NCBI GenBank assembly: GCA_044348085.1
Contig: JBIKTM010000005.1
Span: 22,226 to 86,225 of the forward strand
DNA: 64,000 bases
Source: Verrucolacustris sp044348085
GTDB taxonomy: Bacteria; Verrucomicrobiota; Verrucomicrobiia; Methylacidiphilales; Verrucolacustridaceae
Direction of reading: 5' to 3'
Shown piece by piece: positions 8,754-16,233 of the stretch. Under the pieces are notes generated by a model. It saw nothing but the letters and a program-made list of their open reading frames with translations, ran no database searches and was not told the origin of the DNA. The first letter of the stretch is position 1. Each line of letters opens with the position of its first letter. Position numbers and translations under genes: made by a program.

Positions 8754-8890
8754 GGTAGGGGCGGGTCTATAACCCGACTTTTCTGAGGGGTTTAGAAGTG
8801 CTATAAAGCATTGAAGAGGATGGTGTTAAAGAGGGGATTAGGAAAGATGGAGAGATTTGAAAACGCTGCAAAAAAGCGAAGTAAGAGGAT
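8754..8890 (+). repeat. Repeat R2, copy a, upstream of the Sel1 gene
   Basis: About 135 bp that recur at 11235-11372 with roughly three quarters identity by eye. Both copies share an inverted repeat (here CGGGT-ctata-ACCCG at 8763-8777) followed by TTTCTGA, the run GGGTTTAGAA, the identical 16-mer AAGAGGATGGTGTTAA and the block GAAAACGCT. Each copy lies about 55-75 bp before a gene that also has repeat R1 behind it. Because the hairpin is followed by ACTTTT it could also end transcription of the preceding gene. Confidence 0.75.
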
Positions 8891-8943
8891 TAACCTGTTT
8901 TTTTCAGTTCGCTACGGAAGAACTAGAAGGTAATGAATTAATA

Positions 8944-10290
8944 ATGGAGCTAATGATTTTAAGAGGATTTGCTTTTCTCTTGTTCCTTGTCACATCCTCC
9001 CATTCAGAAGAAAAATATGAACTACAGAGCTATTCACCGGAGCTTCTGAAAAAAGCAGAATCTGGAGATCCTAAAGCGCAGTTTTTGGTTGCAAAGTATT
9101 TACGGCTCGGGAAAGGAGTTTCTAAGAATGAGCACGAGGCCATAAAATGGTATATGCAAAGTGCCAAGCAAGGTCATACAAAATCCATGAACTCCTTGGG
9201 CGGGTACTATCTAGAAAATAAGGTTGATTCCCCGGAGACAGATGCAGAAATCGCTAAAGCATTGCCTGAGATGTCATTCTCAATAGCGAAGAAAGATAAG
9301 AAGCAACCTCATAATCTTGAACAAGCCGTTTATTGGTTTTTCTTGGCGGCAGACGGAGGGAATCCACGAGCAAAAAGAAATATTGGTTTTTTATACAGTA
9401 AGGGGATTGGGCTGGAACAGAGCGATATTGATGCAGTTAAATGGTGGAAGGAGGCCGCTTTGGAGGGCGAAGTTTCTGCTCAATGTAATCTGGCCAACGC
9501 TTACCTAAATGGACGCGGATGTGAAAAAAACGAATCAAAAGCATTTGAGCTCATGTGTATGGCCGTCAACAAAACTCCCCAAGATGAAATCGACGAAAAA
9601 AATATAGCTGATGCTCAGGCCGAATTAGGTCGCTATTATTATGAGGGTATAGGAACCAAAAAAAATCTAAACGATGTTTTCAAGTGGGCTACAAAGTCTG
9701 CTCAAAATGGATCAGCAATAGGTCAAAACAACCTTGGGAACGCTTATTACAATGGTTATGGAACCGAGAAAAATATATCTAACTCAATCATATGGTATCA
9801 AAAGTCAGCTGCACAAGGGAATGACGATGCCATGTATCAATTGGGCTGGTTAAGCGCAAATGGAATCGGCCTTGAGAAGTCCAATGATAAAGCTTTTAGC
9901 TATTACAAAAAAGCTGCGGATAATGGAAACCGTGAGGCTCAAAATAACCTAGCTAACCTTTACTCAAAAGGGCTTGGCGTGCAAAAAAACGAAGCGGAAG
10001 CATTTCGTCTCTGGTTGAGATCATCTCTACAAACAAACACCTTTGCGTTTGCGAATTTAGGTTTGTGCTATGAAAAGGGGACTGGTGTTAAAGTTAATAT
10101 TTCCGAGGCCTTTCGTTGGTATGAAAAAGGCGCCTTGGCCGGTGAGCCAAGCGCGGAATACTATTTAGGCAGATGCTATGAAAGTGGTAATGGTGTTGAT
10201 AAAAATCTAGATACGGCAAAGCAGTTGTATCTTAAGGCGGCGGACCAAGGGCTTAAGGAGGCAAAAGAGGCATTACGGAGCCTCGAATGA
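8944..10290 (+). CDS. Sel1-repeat (SLR) exported protein
   Basis: 448 residues from ATG 8944, with a signal peptide (LRGFAFLLFLVTSSHSEE). The rest is about ten Sel1-like repeats of 36 residues with the pattern AQxxLGxxYxxGxGxxKNxxxAxxWYxKAAxxG, for example SAIGQNNLGNAYYNGYGTEK and NREAQNNLANLYSKGLGVQK. Such alpha-alpha superhelices act as scaffolds for protein-protein contacts, often in the periplasm; no specific partner can be named. The start is chosen because the signal peptide begins there, with AGAAGG 14 bases upstream; the frame is open to 8857. The gene is visibly richer in A+T than its neighbours, uses more AAA and AAT codons and lies between repeats R2 and R1, all consistent with acquisition. 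Confidence 0.85.
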   Translation: MELMILRGFAFLLFLVTSSHSEEKYELQSYSPELLKKAESGDPKAQFLVAKYLRLGKGVSKNEHEAIKWYMQSAKQGHTKSMNSLGGYYLENKVDSPETDAEIAKALPEMSFSIAKKDKKQPHNLEQAVYWFFLAADGGNPRAKRNIGFLYSKGIGLEQSDIDAVKWWKEAALEGEVSAQCNLANAYLNGRGCEKNESKAFELMCMAVNKTPQDEIDEKNIADAQAELGRYYYEGIGTKKNLNDVFKWATKSAQNGSAIGQNNLGNAYYNGYGTEKNISNSIIWYQKSAAQGNDDAMYQLGWLSANGIGLEKSNDKAFSYYKKAADNGNREAQNNLANLYSKGLGVQKNEAEAFRLWLRSSLQTNTFAFANLGLCYEKGTGVKVNISEAFRWYEKGALAGEPSAEYYLGRCYESGNGVDKNLDTAKQLYLKAADQGLKEAKEALRSLE

Positions 10291-10329
10291 GAATAAGTGT
10301 CATCTGAACGCTCCCATTCCTCAACCAAT

Positions 10330-10456
10330 CCCCAACAAAACCCGTAGCAGAGAGGCCTGGCGGCCGAACCAAGTGGAAGGGGGCAGGTGGAAGGTGAAAG
10401 TTGGAAAGACTTTAAATTGACTGCGGCCTTCCACTTTCCACCTCCTGCCTTCCTGC
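10330..10456 (+). repeat. Palindromic repeat R1, copy a, 3' of the Sel1 gene
   Basis: Begins 40 bases after the Sel1 stop. AAGTGGAAGGGGGCAGGTGG is followed, about 50 bases later, by its approximate reverse complement CCTTCCACTTTCCACCTCC and TGCC, so the element folds into a long imperfect hairpin. The same element, with the same lead-in AAAACCCGTAGCA, occurs at 12274-12407 behind the PEP-CTERM gene. It resembles a REP or MITE-like sequence that may act as a transcript end. Confidence 0.75.
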
Positions 10457-10500
10457 AAAGCGAAGCGGTTGGGAGCTCCGAATATTCAGTCAGCTACAAA

Positions 10501-10770
10501 TTAGCGAAACAGATCGGAATGTGTGCCAGTGCGTTCTAAACGTAAATGTTCGGCAGAGGCGGTATAAATCAGAATCCAATCAGGCTCGATATGGAGATCA
10601 CGGCATCCCACAAACTCTCCATGAAGAGGATGGTCTTTATAGATTGGTGGTAGAGGTGCGGTTTCGATCAAAAGATCAATGACCTTCTTGAGTTTCGAAA
10701 GGTCTTTGCCTCTCTTCTGGGCTCGTTTGACGTCTTTCCTGAATGCGGTGGTGCTACTAACGGATCTCAC
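10501..10770 (-). CDS. YafQ-family type II toxin (mRNA interferase)
   Basis: 89 residues with the RelE/YafQ ribosome-dependent mRNase fold. The C-terminal half matches the YafQ consensus closely: HPLHGEFVGCRDLHIEPDWILIY (47-69) and RLERTGTHSDLF (77-88). The residues known to matter in YafQ are present: H50, H60, D64, W65 and H84. The toxin start overlaps the antitoxin stop by four bases, the usual order antitoxin then toxin. It would cleave mRNA on translating ribosomes when freed from its antitoxin. Confidence 0.92.
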   Translation of the reverse strand: MRSVSSTTAFRKDVKRAQKRGKDLSKLKKVIDLLIETAPLPPIYKDHPLHGEFVGCRDLHIEPDWILIYTASAEHLRLERTGTHSDLFR

Positions 10771-11027
10771 AGGCCAAGGTGGCGATAGAGGTGCTTCTTC
10801 GATTCATGGTGCTTCACGCCTTTACCCTTTCGGCTGTCCCGAAGAACTTTGGCGGTTTGCGCGTTGGGCAGCGCTACCGCAAAGGGAAGTCCGCGGTGGA
10901 GCTGGATTTGGTGAAAGAGAAGCTGAATCGCATCCGAAGCGGTCATTCCCAGTGAGGAAAGAATTCTTTCCGCTTGGGTTTTTACGGTAGGGGTGATCCG
11001 TGCGCGGATGGTGGTAGTTTTCAGCAT
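10767..11027 (-). CDS. RelB/DinJ-family antitoxin
   Basis: 86 residues. The N-terminus TTTIRARITPTVKTQAERIL followed by LGMTASDAIQLLFHQI is the ribbon-helix-helix DNA-binding domain of the RelB/DinJ family; the rest is the toxin-binding tail. It lies directly before the YafQ-like toxin with a four-base overlap. Autorepression of the operon is expected for the family, and a perfect palindrome lies 20 bases upstream of the start (11047-11056). Confidence 0.9.
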   Translation of the reverse strand: MLKTTTIRARITPTVKTQAERILSSLGMTASDAIQLLFHQIQLHRGLPFAVALPNAQTAKVLRDSRKGKGVKHHESKKHLYRHLGL

Positions 11028-11234
11028 GAGTTAATTGTGGCGCAAATGTAGCTACAAGCAAGCGGTTGTTTTATCATGCGTATATTTTGGCTGCCTCTGA
11101 GATAACGGCCACTGAAGAGTCCCATCATGCTGAAGGGGTTAAGCTGTGGAAGAGATAAGTTAACTAAATTCCTCAAAATTTTACTCCTTTTACCCCTGAA
11201 TCCCCAAGGGAAAGGAGTTAGCGACCCTATGCGG
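11028..11234. other. Intergenic stretch between the antitoxin start and repeat R2b
   Basis: No gene was found here. Apart from the operator-like palindrome it holds one inverted repeat, ACTCCTTT (11183-11190) with AAAGGAGT (11211-11218), around a C-rich loop. Its function is unknown. Together with R2b and the leader of the next gene it makes a 417-bp region without coding sequence. Confidence 0.4.
11047..11056. promoter_or_regulatory. Possible operator palindrome of the TA operon
   Basis: TGTAGCTACA is a perfect 10-bp palindrome 20-29 bases upstream of the antitoxin start on the minus strand, where a ribbon-helix-helix repressor would act. The position is suggestive only; no second half-site was found. 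Confidence 0.35.
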
Positions 11235-11372
11235 ATAGAGGTAGTCGGGTGGCTAACCCGACATTTCTGAAGGGTTTAGAAAGGCTGTAACATGTTCAAG
11301 AGGATGGTGTTAAGGGGGGTATCTGGTGAGGTGGGGAGATTGGAAAACGCTATGAAAAAGCCGAAGATTAGA
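11235..11372 (+). repeat. Repeat R2, copy b, upstream of the PEP-CTERM gene
   Basis: Second copy of the ~135-bp element seen at 8754-8890. It starts with a perfect stem GTCGGGT-ggcta-ACCCGAC (11244-11262), then TTTCTGA, GGGTTTAGAA, AAGAGGATGGTGTTAA and GAAAACGCT in the same order and spacing. It ends 73 bases before the GTG start of the PEP-CTERM gene. The shared block could carry a promoter or a regulatory RNA. Confidence 0.75.
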
Positions 11373-11444
11373 ATTTAAACTAAAACATTTTATTAGCCTT
11401 TTCGGGATATTGCGGAATTAGGGGGGTGGTGCTTAATTTAAGGT

Positions 11445-12254
11445 GTGCGGTCGCTCTTCGCTATTTTGCTTTTTGTAGCTGTTTCGACACAAGCGGCTAC
11501 GACGGCTTTTCTTGATTTTCAGCAAACCGGACAATTCTCCAATTATTTTAACGGGGATTCGAATCCTGTCTGGAGTCAGAGTTCCTCTGCCGGTGTCGGA
11601 GGGACGGGAGGAGTTCAATGGACTTTGGGGGGCTCTGATGTCTGGGTTGCGAAGGTGGGATTTCAGCCTTCGGTAGGTTCCACATACACTCTTTCCGTAC
11701 AGTACCTGTGCCAGATCAACTCTGGGTATGGGGGAATCGGTCTTACCTCGCAAAATTCAAATCTGAATTTGGCTGGATCCACCGCCGGAGTAAATCCGGG
11801 TCTTGGCATCAGTTATCACGGAGGAGGGTTTAACCTAAACAACAATTCCGTGAGCGAGAGTGATACCCTTTGGACTTTGACTTCTTACGGTGCCAGTAAG
11901 TCCGGAAATCAGGGAATTCCTAGTCCAGGATTTGGCAGCTCGGGTAACTACTGGTCGCAACTCTCCCTCAAGATGAAGTATTTGGGCTCCAACCAATTTG
12001 AACTAACGCCAGAGGTATATGATGTAAGTCAAACTACGGGAGCCGTTGGCTCAATGATGGCATCTGGTGCGACGCGCACTATTACAAATTCAAATCTTGG
12101 TGGAGCAAGTGTGCTCTATCCGTATTTCTCAAGCAATGGGAGCCGTTTTGTAGGAGCTGATAATATCACTATGCCTGTCCCAGAACCTTCCGCTGTTTCG
12201 CTTCTCGCCGTTGGTTTAGGCGGATTGGCGATGTTGCGTCGTCGTCGGTTGTAA
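11445..12254 (+). CDS. PEP-CTERM surface protein
   Basis: 269 residues from a GTG start. An N-terminal signal peptide (MRSLFAILLFVAVSTQAAT) is followed by a Gly/Ser/Asn-rich beta-type region, much like choice-of-anchor domains. It ends with the sorting signal VPEPSAVSLLAVGLGG, a short hydrophobic stretch and RRRRL. PEP-CTERM proteins are processed by exosortase and displayed on the outer surface, commonly with exopolysaccharide; no exosortase lies in this window. The gene has repeat R2 in front and repeat R1 behind. The N-terminal domain gives no enzymatic hint. Confidence 0.88.
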   Translation: MRSLFAILLFVAVSTQAATTAFLDFQQTGQFSNYFNGDSNPVWSQSSSAGVGGTGGVQWTLGGSDVWVAKVGFQPSVGSTYTLSVQYLCQINSGYGGIGLTSQNSNLNLAGSTAGVNPGLGISYHGGGFNLNNNSVSESDTLWTLTSYGASKSGNQGIPSPGFGSSGNYWSQLSLKMKYLGSNQFELTPEVYDVSQTTGAVGSMMASGATRTITNSNLGGASVLYPYFSSNGSRFVGADNITMPVPEPSAVSLLAVGLGGLAMLRRRRL

Positions 12255-12273
12255 TCTTTAGTCCGCTACTAAT

Positions 12274-12407
12274 CTCCAATAAAAACCGTAGCACGGGACC
12301 CGAAGACAAGTGGAAGGGGGCAGGCCCCGACGCTGGTCGGGGCAGGTGGAAGGTGAAAAAACCATAGGCAGAGCGCGACCTTCCATTTTCCACCTCCAGC
12401 CTCCCGC
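12274..12407 (+). repeat. Palindromic repeat R1, copy b, 3' of the PEP-CTERM gene
   Basis: Starts about 20 bases after the stop. It has the same lead-in (AAAAACCGTAGCA), left arm AAGTGGAAGGGGGCAGG and right arm CCTTCCATTTTCCACCTCC as copy a. Inside the left arm there are 22 extra bases (12325-12346) made of the perfect stem CCCCGAC-gctg-GTCGGGG plus CAGG, leaving CAGG direct repeats at its edges. Confidence 0.75.
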
Positions 12408-12431
12408 ATTCAAACTGAGCAAACCGTGAAT

Positions 12432-12539
12432 GCCGGCCCTACTTCGCTCCTAACCCGCTGCGCGGAGGAGCTTCCTCCTTCGCCGAGGCTTCGGAGGACA
12501 AGTCGTAGGGCTGACGCGGCCCGATACGTAGATCGGGCC
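12432..12539. repeat. REP-like palindromic cluster between convergent genes
   Basis: Several nested inverted repeats: GCCCTAC (12436-12442) with GTAGGGC (12505-12511), and a perfect GGCCCGAT-acgtag-ATCGGGCC (12518-12539) that ends at the stop codon of the minus-strand GT2 gene. It probably serves as a bidirectional transcript end; repeats of this kind are usually present in many copies per genome. Confidence 0.5.
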
Positions 12540-13235
12540 CTACCTTGGTAATCCCACGGGCCAAGGAACTCGGCGACGTAAAAGCCAACCCACACCGATA
12601 AGGTCTTGGATGCCCACCCAGGCTCTGCCTGCGATGGTGTATTTGGAGACTCCTGCCCGACGAGGGCGGTGGTGAACGGGGAGTTCCCCTAATCGGAGGC
12701 CAGCTGCGCCCAAAAGAGCGGGAAGGTATCGGTGCATCCCTTTAAAGGGAACAAGGAAGCGGGAGTCTTCCCTGCGAATAATTTTGAGAGAGCAACCGGT
12801 GTCGTGTGCCCCGTCCATAAGAACGGCGCGTCGGATCGAATTTGCAATTTTGGATGCGATCTTTTTTTGCCATGAATCCATGCGAGGAGTTCGGATTCCA
12901 CAAGCAAAGTCCGCTTGATTGTTTTGAAGGAGTTGGAGAAGGGCAGGCAGATCGGCTGGGTTATTCTGACCATCTCCATCCATCATTGCTGCGAAGGGAC
13001 GTGTGGCGGCGAGAAGTCCAGCGTAGAGGGCGGGGCCTTGGCCGAGATTCTTTGGAAAGTGGATGACGCGGATATCCTTTTCCTGATCGAGAAGAACAGG
13101 GGTACGGTCTTTGCTTCCGTCGTCCACCGCGATGATTTCGACACCAGGCAGAGCAGACCGGGCTTCCGTAATTACTGCGGAGACGTTTTCCTCCTCGTTA
13201 TAAAACGGGATGATGAGGGAAAGCTGGGCGGACAT
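12540..13235 (-). CDS. Family 2 glycosyltransferase (DPM1/polyprenyl-phosphate type)
   Basis: 231 residues with a GT-A fold. Motifs: LSLIIPFYNEEENV (6-19), VDDGSKDRT (37-45) and the metal-binding MDGDGQNNP (85-93), followed by GAHDTGCSLKIIRR and HHRPRRAGVSKY. This pattern is that of dolichyl- or undecaprenyl-phosphate sugar transferases, which load a sugar onto a lipid carrier at the membrane. There is no clear C-terminal membrane segment. It lies three bases behind a PAP2 lipid-phosphate phosphatase, so the two probably share a transcript and a link to lipid-carrier or lipid A/glycan decoration. Confidence 0.85.
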   Translation of the reverse strand: MSAQLSLIIPFYNEEENVSAVITEARSALPGVEIIAVDDGSKDRTPVLLDQEKDIRVIHFPKNLGQGPALYAGLLAATRPFAAMMDGDGQNNPADLPALLQLLQNNQADFACGIRTPRMDSWQKKIASKIANSIRRAVLMDGAHDTGCSLKIIRREDSRFLVPFKGMHRYLPALLGAAGLRLGELPVHHRPRRAGVSKYTIAGRAWVGIQDLIGVGWLLRRRVPWPVGLPR

Positions 13236-13238
13236 GAC

Positions 13239-13898
13239 TTATTTGGAATGGAGCAAAGAAGGGAGTCGGGCAAACAGTTTCGGAAACCGTCTTTTGCCAA
13301 CTTTTTTCCATATGGAATTTGCGATCTGGGCAATCGCCCAAGTGTAGAGCATGGAAAGCGGGATAGAGGCGAGAACGTCGGTTGGGTAGTGGTCGCCCGT
13401 GTAAATACGACCTAGGCCAGCTAGCGCCACGAGGTACCAGGGCCAACGGAGGGCGGGACCCCAGACTAGGCGAGCCGACATGGCGGCGGCGGTGGCGTTG
13501 GCCACATGGGAGGAGGGAAAGGAGCGTCCGTGAGGGATGTCCTGTTCGGGTATGCCGGAAATGCGGACGGCGGGTTCCCAGCGTTGTTCGCCCGAGCCTG
13601 GGCTGACCTCACGGACTCCCTCGACCGACTGGTAGGGGCGTGGTCGATCGAAAAGGTGTTTGAGTGGGTTGGTGATCAAGGGATCGCCGATTGCAACAGA
13701 GAGGAGCGTGAGAGCGACCCAAGCTTTTGTCCGATCCTTGCCCCTGACGAGAAAGTAAAGAGCCAGTAGAAGAAGAAGAGGGGTCCAGAACCGACCATCG
13801 GCCACAATATTGAAGAACTGATCCAAAATAGGGTGGTTCAGGCCTCGGTTGATCCAGCGGAAAACCCTGAGGTCCAACGAATAAACTTGGGAGATCAA
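13239..13898 (-). CDS. PAP2-family membrane lipid phosphatase
   Basis: 219 residues, about five membrane segments. The three phosphatase motifs are present: KHLFDRPRP (80-88), PSSH (128-131) and GRIYTGDHYPTD (163-174), with the catalytic His131 and His170. Family members remove phosphate from undecaprenyl pyrophosphate, phosphatidic acid or lipid A; the substrate cannot be told here. It is the first gene of a two-gene minus-strand unit with the GT2 gene and is divergent from the LolA-like gene at 13923 with only 24 bases between. Confidence 0.88.
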   Translation of the reverse strand: MISQVYSLDLRVFRWINRGLNHPILDQFFNIVADGRFWTPLLLLLALYFLVRGKDRTKAWVALTLLSVAIGDPLITNPLKHLFDRPRPYQSVEGVREVSPGSGEQRWEPAVRISGIPEQDIPHGRSFPSSHVANATAAAMSARLVWGPALRWPWYLVALAGLGRIYTGDHYPTDVLASIPLSMLYTWAIAQIANSIWKKVGKRRFPKLFARLPSLLHSK

Positions 13899-13922
13899 GC
13901 ATCCGAGGATAAATTACTCAAA

Positions 13923-14666
13923 ATGGTACGACAAGTCGCATACATCGGGCTTTTACTGGGTTGCACTCATCTTGGTTGGGCTCAAGAGAGGAAGACGCCC
14001 TCTGCATCGGCATCGCAAGATCAGGATGAAATCACACCGACTCCAAGGCAGATGCAAAACTTCCTATGGAGAACGTTGGTGATGAAGGACTTAAAACTTA
14101 AAGGGCAGGTACAGTCTGGGGAGAAAAAGATACCTATTATTGTTCGTACGAAGGATCGCCTTTTGCAGTTTGAATTTCAGGATCGACCCTTGCAGATCCG
14201 TGTTCGATTTGCTCCTGAGGGTAGTTTGATTCAGCGACGAAAGAAGTCGGATGGTGAGTGGCAAGTGGTGACGGGTGTGGAAAAGACCCAGTCGGTGGCG
14301 GGTACGGATCTGGCATACGAGGATTTAGGAATCGATTTTTTACGTTGGCCCGACCCCCAGCCCAAAGGAGAAGATTCGGTGATGATGCTGGATTGCTGGG
14401 TTTATGAAGTGAATCCTCCCGTGGAGAGTAACTATGCGAAAGTTAGATACTGGATTAGCAAGGGATATAAAACGATGATTCGGGCGGATGGGTTAAATGC
14501 CAAGGGACAACCGATCAAGCGCTTTACCTTCAACAGCGTGATTGAGGCGGAGGACACGGTGGTGATTGGGGAGATGAAAGTCGCGAAATTGACCCCCGGG
14601 ACAGATTTATCGGTTACGAGGACTTATGTGCAGGTGGATACCGTGGAAAAAGGATCTGGCCTATAA
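13923..14666 (+). CDS. LolA-like outer-membrane lipoprotein-sorting protein
   Basis: 247 residues from ATG 13923; the longer frame from 13833 runs into the divergent gene and lacks the signal peptide. The N-terminus MVRQVAYIGLLLGCTHLGWAQ is a signal peptide. The body looks like the half beta-barrel LolA/LolB superfamily, judged by the repeated beta-strands and the segment MMLDCWVYEVNPPVESNYAKV followed by RYWISKGYKTMIRADGLNAKG. Such proteins bind lipids or lipoproteins in the periplasm. It is the first gene of a plus-strand run with PHP, rhomboid and glnE. The assignment rests on overall pattern rather than a sharp motif. Confidence 0.6.
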   Translation: MVRQVAYIGLLLGCTHLGWAQERKTPSASASQDQDEITPTPRQMQNFLWRTLVMKDLKLKGQVQSGEKKIPIIVRTKDRLLQFEFQDRPLQIRVRFAPEGSLIQRRKKSDGEWQVVTGVEKTQSVAGTDLAYEDLGIDFLRWPDPQPKGEDSVMMLDCWVYEVNPPVESNYAKVRYWISKGYKTMIRADGLNAKGQPIKRFTFNSVIEAEDTVVIGEMKVAKLTPGTDLSVTRTYVQVDTVEKGSGL

Positions 14667-14670
14667 AGCG

Positions 14671-15384
14671 ATGAAAGTTCGAATTGATCTGCACTGTCAC
14701 TCGCGATTTTCTTCGGACGGGGTGAGTGAGCCTGAAGAGATGGTTCAGGCGGCCAAAGACCGTGGATTACACGGCTTTGCCATCACCGACCATAATACGA
14801 GTGCCTGTGTTGACTATTTTTTGTCGACGGGGTTGATGAGGGAGGATGGAAAGCCTGTGGATGGATTCCTTATTTTGCCGGGACAGGAGATTACGACATC
14901 GGCAGGGCATCTGCTGGCTCTTGGGGTGCGACTGCCTGATCTAAAGGGGATTTCCCCTGCTGAAGCTATGAAGTTAATTCAGAGTGCGGGTGGATTGGCA
15001 GTTCCTCCGCACCCGTACGATAACTTCCGTGCAGGAATTCGTGAGTCGATCCTGCAAGATTTGCCCTTGGAGGCGATTGAGGTGTTTAATGCCGCGGTCA
15101 CATTCAAAAGAGCGAATCAGCGATCTTTTGATTACGCCGTCGAACGCAAGTTGGCGATGACGGCAGGAAGTGATGCGCACCATGTGGAGGCTATCGGCAC
15201 CGCCTGCACGGTTTTGGAACTGGATGATTTTACGGTAGCGGGAACTTTAGCGGCAATTCGTAAGGGGGCGTCGGGTTTAGAGCAGAGGTATATGAGTAAA
15301 ACACAGGCTTTGAAGAAGACTTGGAGTAACGTGTTTCGACTGGGGAGAAAAAAGAAACGACACTCTCCTCGAGCTGCCTCGTGA
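14671..15384 (+). CDS. PHP-domain metal-dependent phosphoesterase
   Basis: 237 residues from ATG 14671, four bases after the previous stop. Metal-binding motifs of the PHP family are all visible: DLHCHSRFSSDG at the N-terminus, ITDHNT, a Glu in PGQEIT, HPYD and GSDAHH. The family hydrolyses phosphoester bonds in nucleotides or 3',5'-bisphosphates and acts in the cytoplasm. The C-terminus is basic (GRKKKRHSPRAAS). The stop overlaps the GTG start of the rhomboid gene. Confidence 0.88.
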   Translation: MKVRIDLHCHSRFSSDGVSEPEEMVQAAKDRGLHGFAITDHNTSACVDYFLSTGLMREDGKPVDGFLILPGQEITTSAGHLLALGVRLPDLKGISPAEAMKLIQSAGGLAVPPHPYDNFRAGIRESILQDLPLEAIEVFNAAVTFKRANQRSFDYAVERKLAMTAGSDAHHVEAIGTACTVLELDDFTVAGTLAAIRKGASGLEQRYMSKTQALKKTWSNVFRLGRKKKRHSPRAAS

Positions 15385-16217
15385 AACACCCCGCTCCCGT
15401 CACGAGGGCGATTATCTTTGGAAATGTCGGTGTGGCAGTGGTGGATGTCCTTTTTACAATCAATAATCAAGGGCAGGATTCATGGGTTCGTCACATGCTG
15501 TCCCTTTCTCCTGCGAACCTTCTGGATGGGGCATGGTGGGAGGTTTTTACCTATATGTGGCTTCATGCGCCTCCTGTGGGGTTCTGGGTCACGCATATTC
15601 TTTTCAATATGCTGACACTTTCGATTTTTGGGAAACCAGTCGAGGCAAGGGTTGGATCTGCCCGATTCTTGGCCCTGTACTTGATTGGTGGATTGACGGC
15701 GGCAGGGGCCTTTCTAGGGCAGGAGTGGTGGAGTGCGGGTCAAAGTCTGATCGCCCTTCACAATCAAACCCAGGAGATCGTGGGAGCTAGCGGGGCCGTT
15801 CTGGCGGTGGTTGCTGCTTTTGCCGTCTATTTTCCTGATGCTCGTCTCTTTATTTTTCCATTTCCTTTTCCAGTCAAAGCGAGTCGGGCCGTGAGAGTAT
15901 TTATTCTGCTAAGTCTGGCTATGATGTTTATCCCAGCTTTATCTTTCATAGGGCATAGTGCACACATCGGAGGTCTGCTGGCTGGATTCTTTTTGGCACG
16001 AGCCTGGAGGAGTCGATCCCCTCAGCCACCTGTCTTAAGTCCAATGATTCAAAAGAGAGTGGAGGAGATGTCGGCTACGGTGGAGGTGACGGCGATGTCG
16101 GAGTCGGAATATTTACGTGAGGTGAGACAGCTTCTGGGTGAGTTGGGGAAAGGGAACTGGCGACCTTTGACTCCGCGCGAACGGGCGCTCTTACGACGGG
16201 CACATCTTCTGGTGTAG
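15381..16217 (+). CDS. Rhomboid-family intramembrane serine protease
   Basis: 278 residues with about six membrane segments. The catalytic dyad is visible: Ser137 in GASGAV and His195 in GHSAHIGG; HILFNMLTL (72-80) is the conserved helix that normally carries His and Asn. Rhomboids cut membrane proteins within the bilayer. The segment SAGQSLIALHNQTQEI lies in the loop before the active site. The GTG start at 15381 overlaps the PHP stop (GTGA). A soluble tail of about 70 residues follows the last membrane segment. Confidence 0.9.
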   Translation: MKHPAPVTRAIIFGNVGVAVVDVLFTINNQGQDSWVRHMLSLSPANLLDGAWWEVFTYMWLHAPPVGFWVTHILFNMLTLSIFGKPVEARVGSARFLALYLIGGLTAAGAFLGQEWWSAGQSLIALHNQTQEIVGASGAVLAVVAAFAVYFPDARLFIFPFPFPVKASRAVRVFILLSLAMMFIPALSFIGHSAHIGGLLAGFFLARAWRSRSPQPPVLSPMIQKRVEEMSATVEVTAMSESEYLREVRQLLGELGKGNWRPLTPRERALLRRAHLLV

Positions 16218-16233
16218 ATGGATCTTTTTCTCG

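Noticed and set aside
8763..8777. R2 hairpin as a simple rho-independent terminator
   Set aside because: The second copy keeps the stem but not the T-run, and the similarity extends over 130 bp, so a repeat element is the better description.
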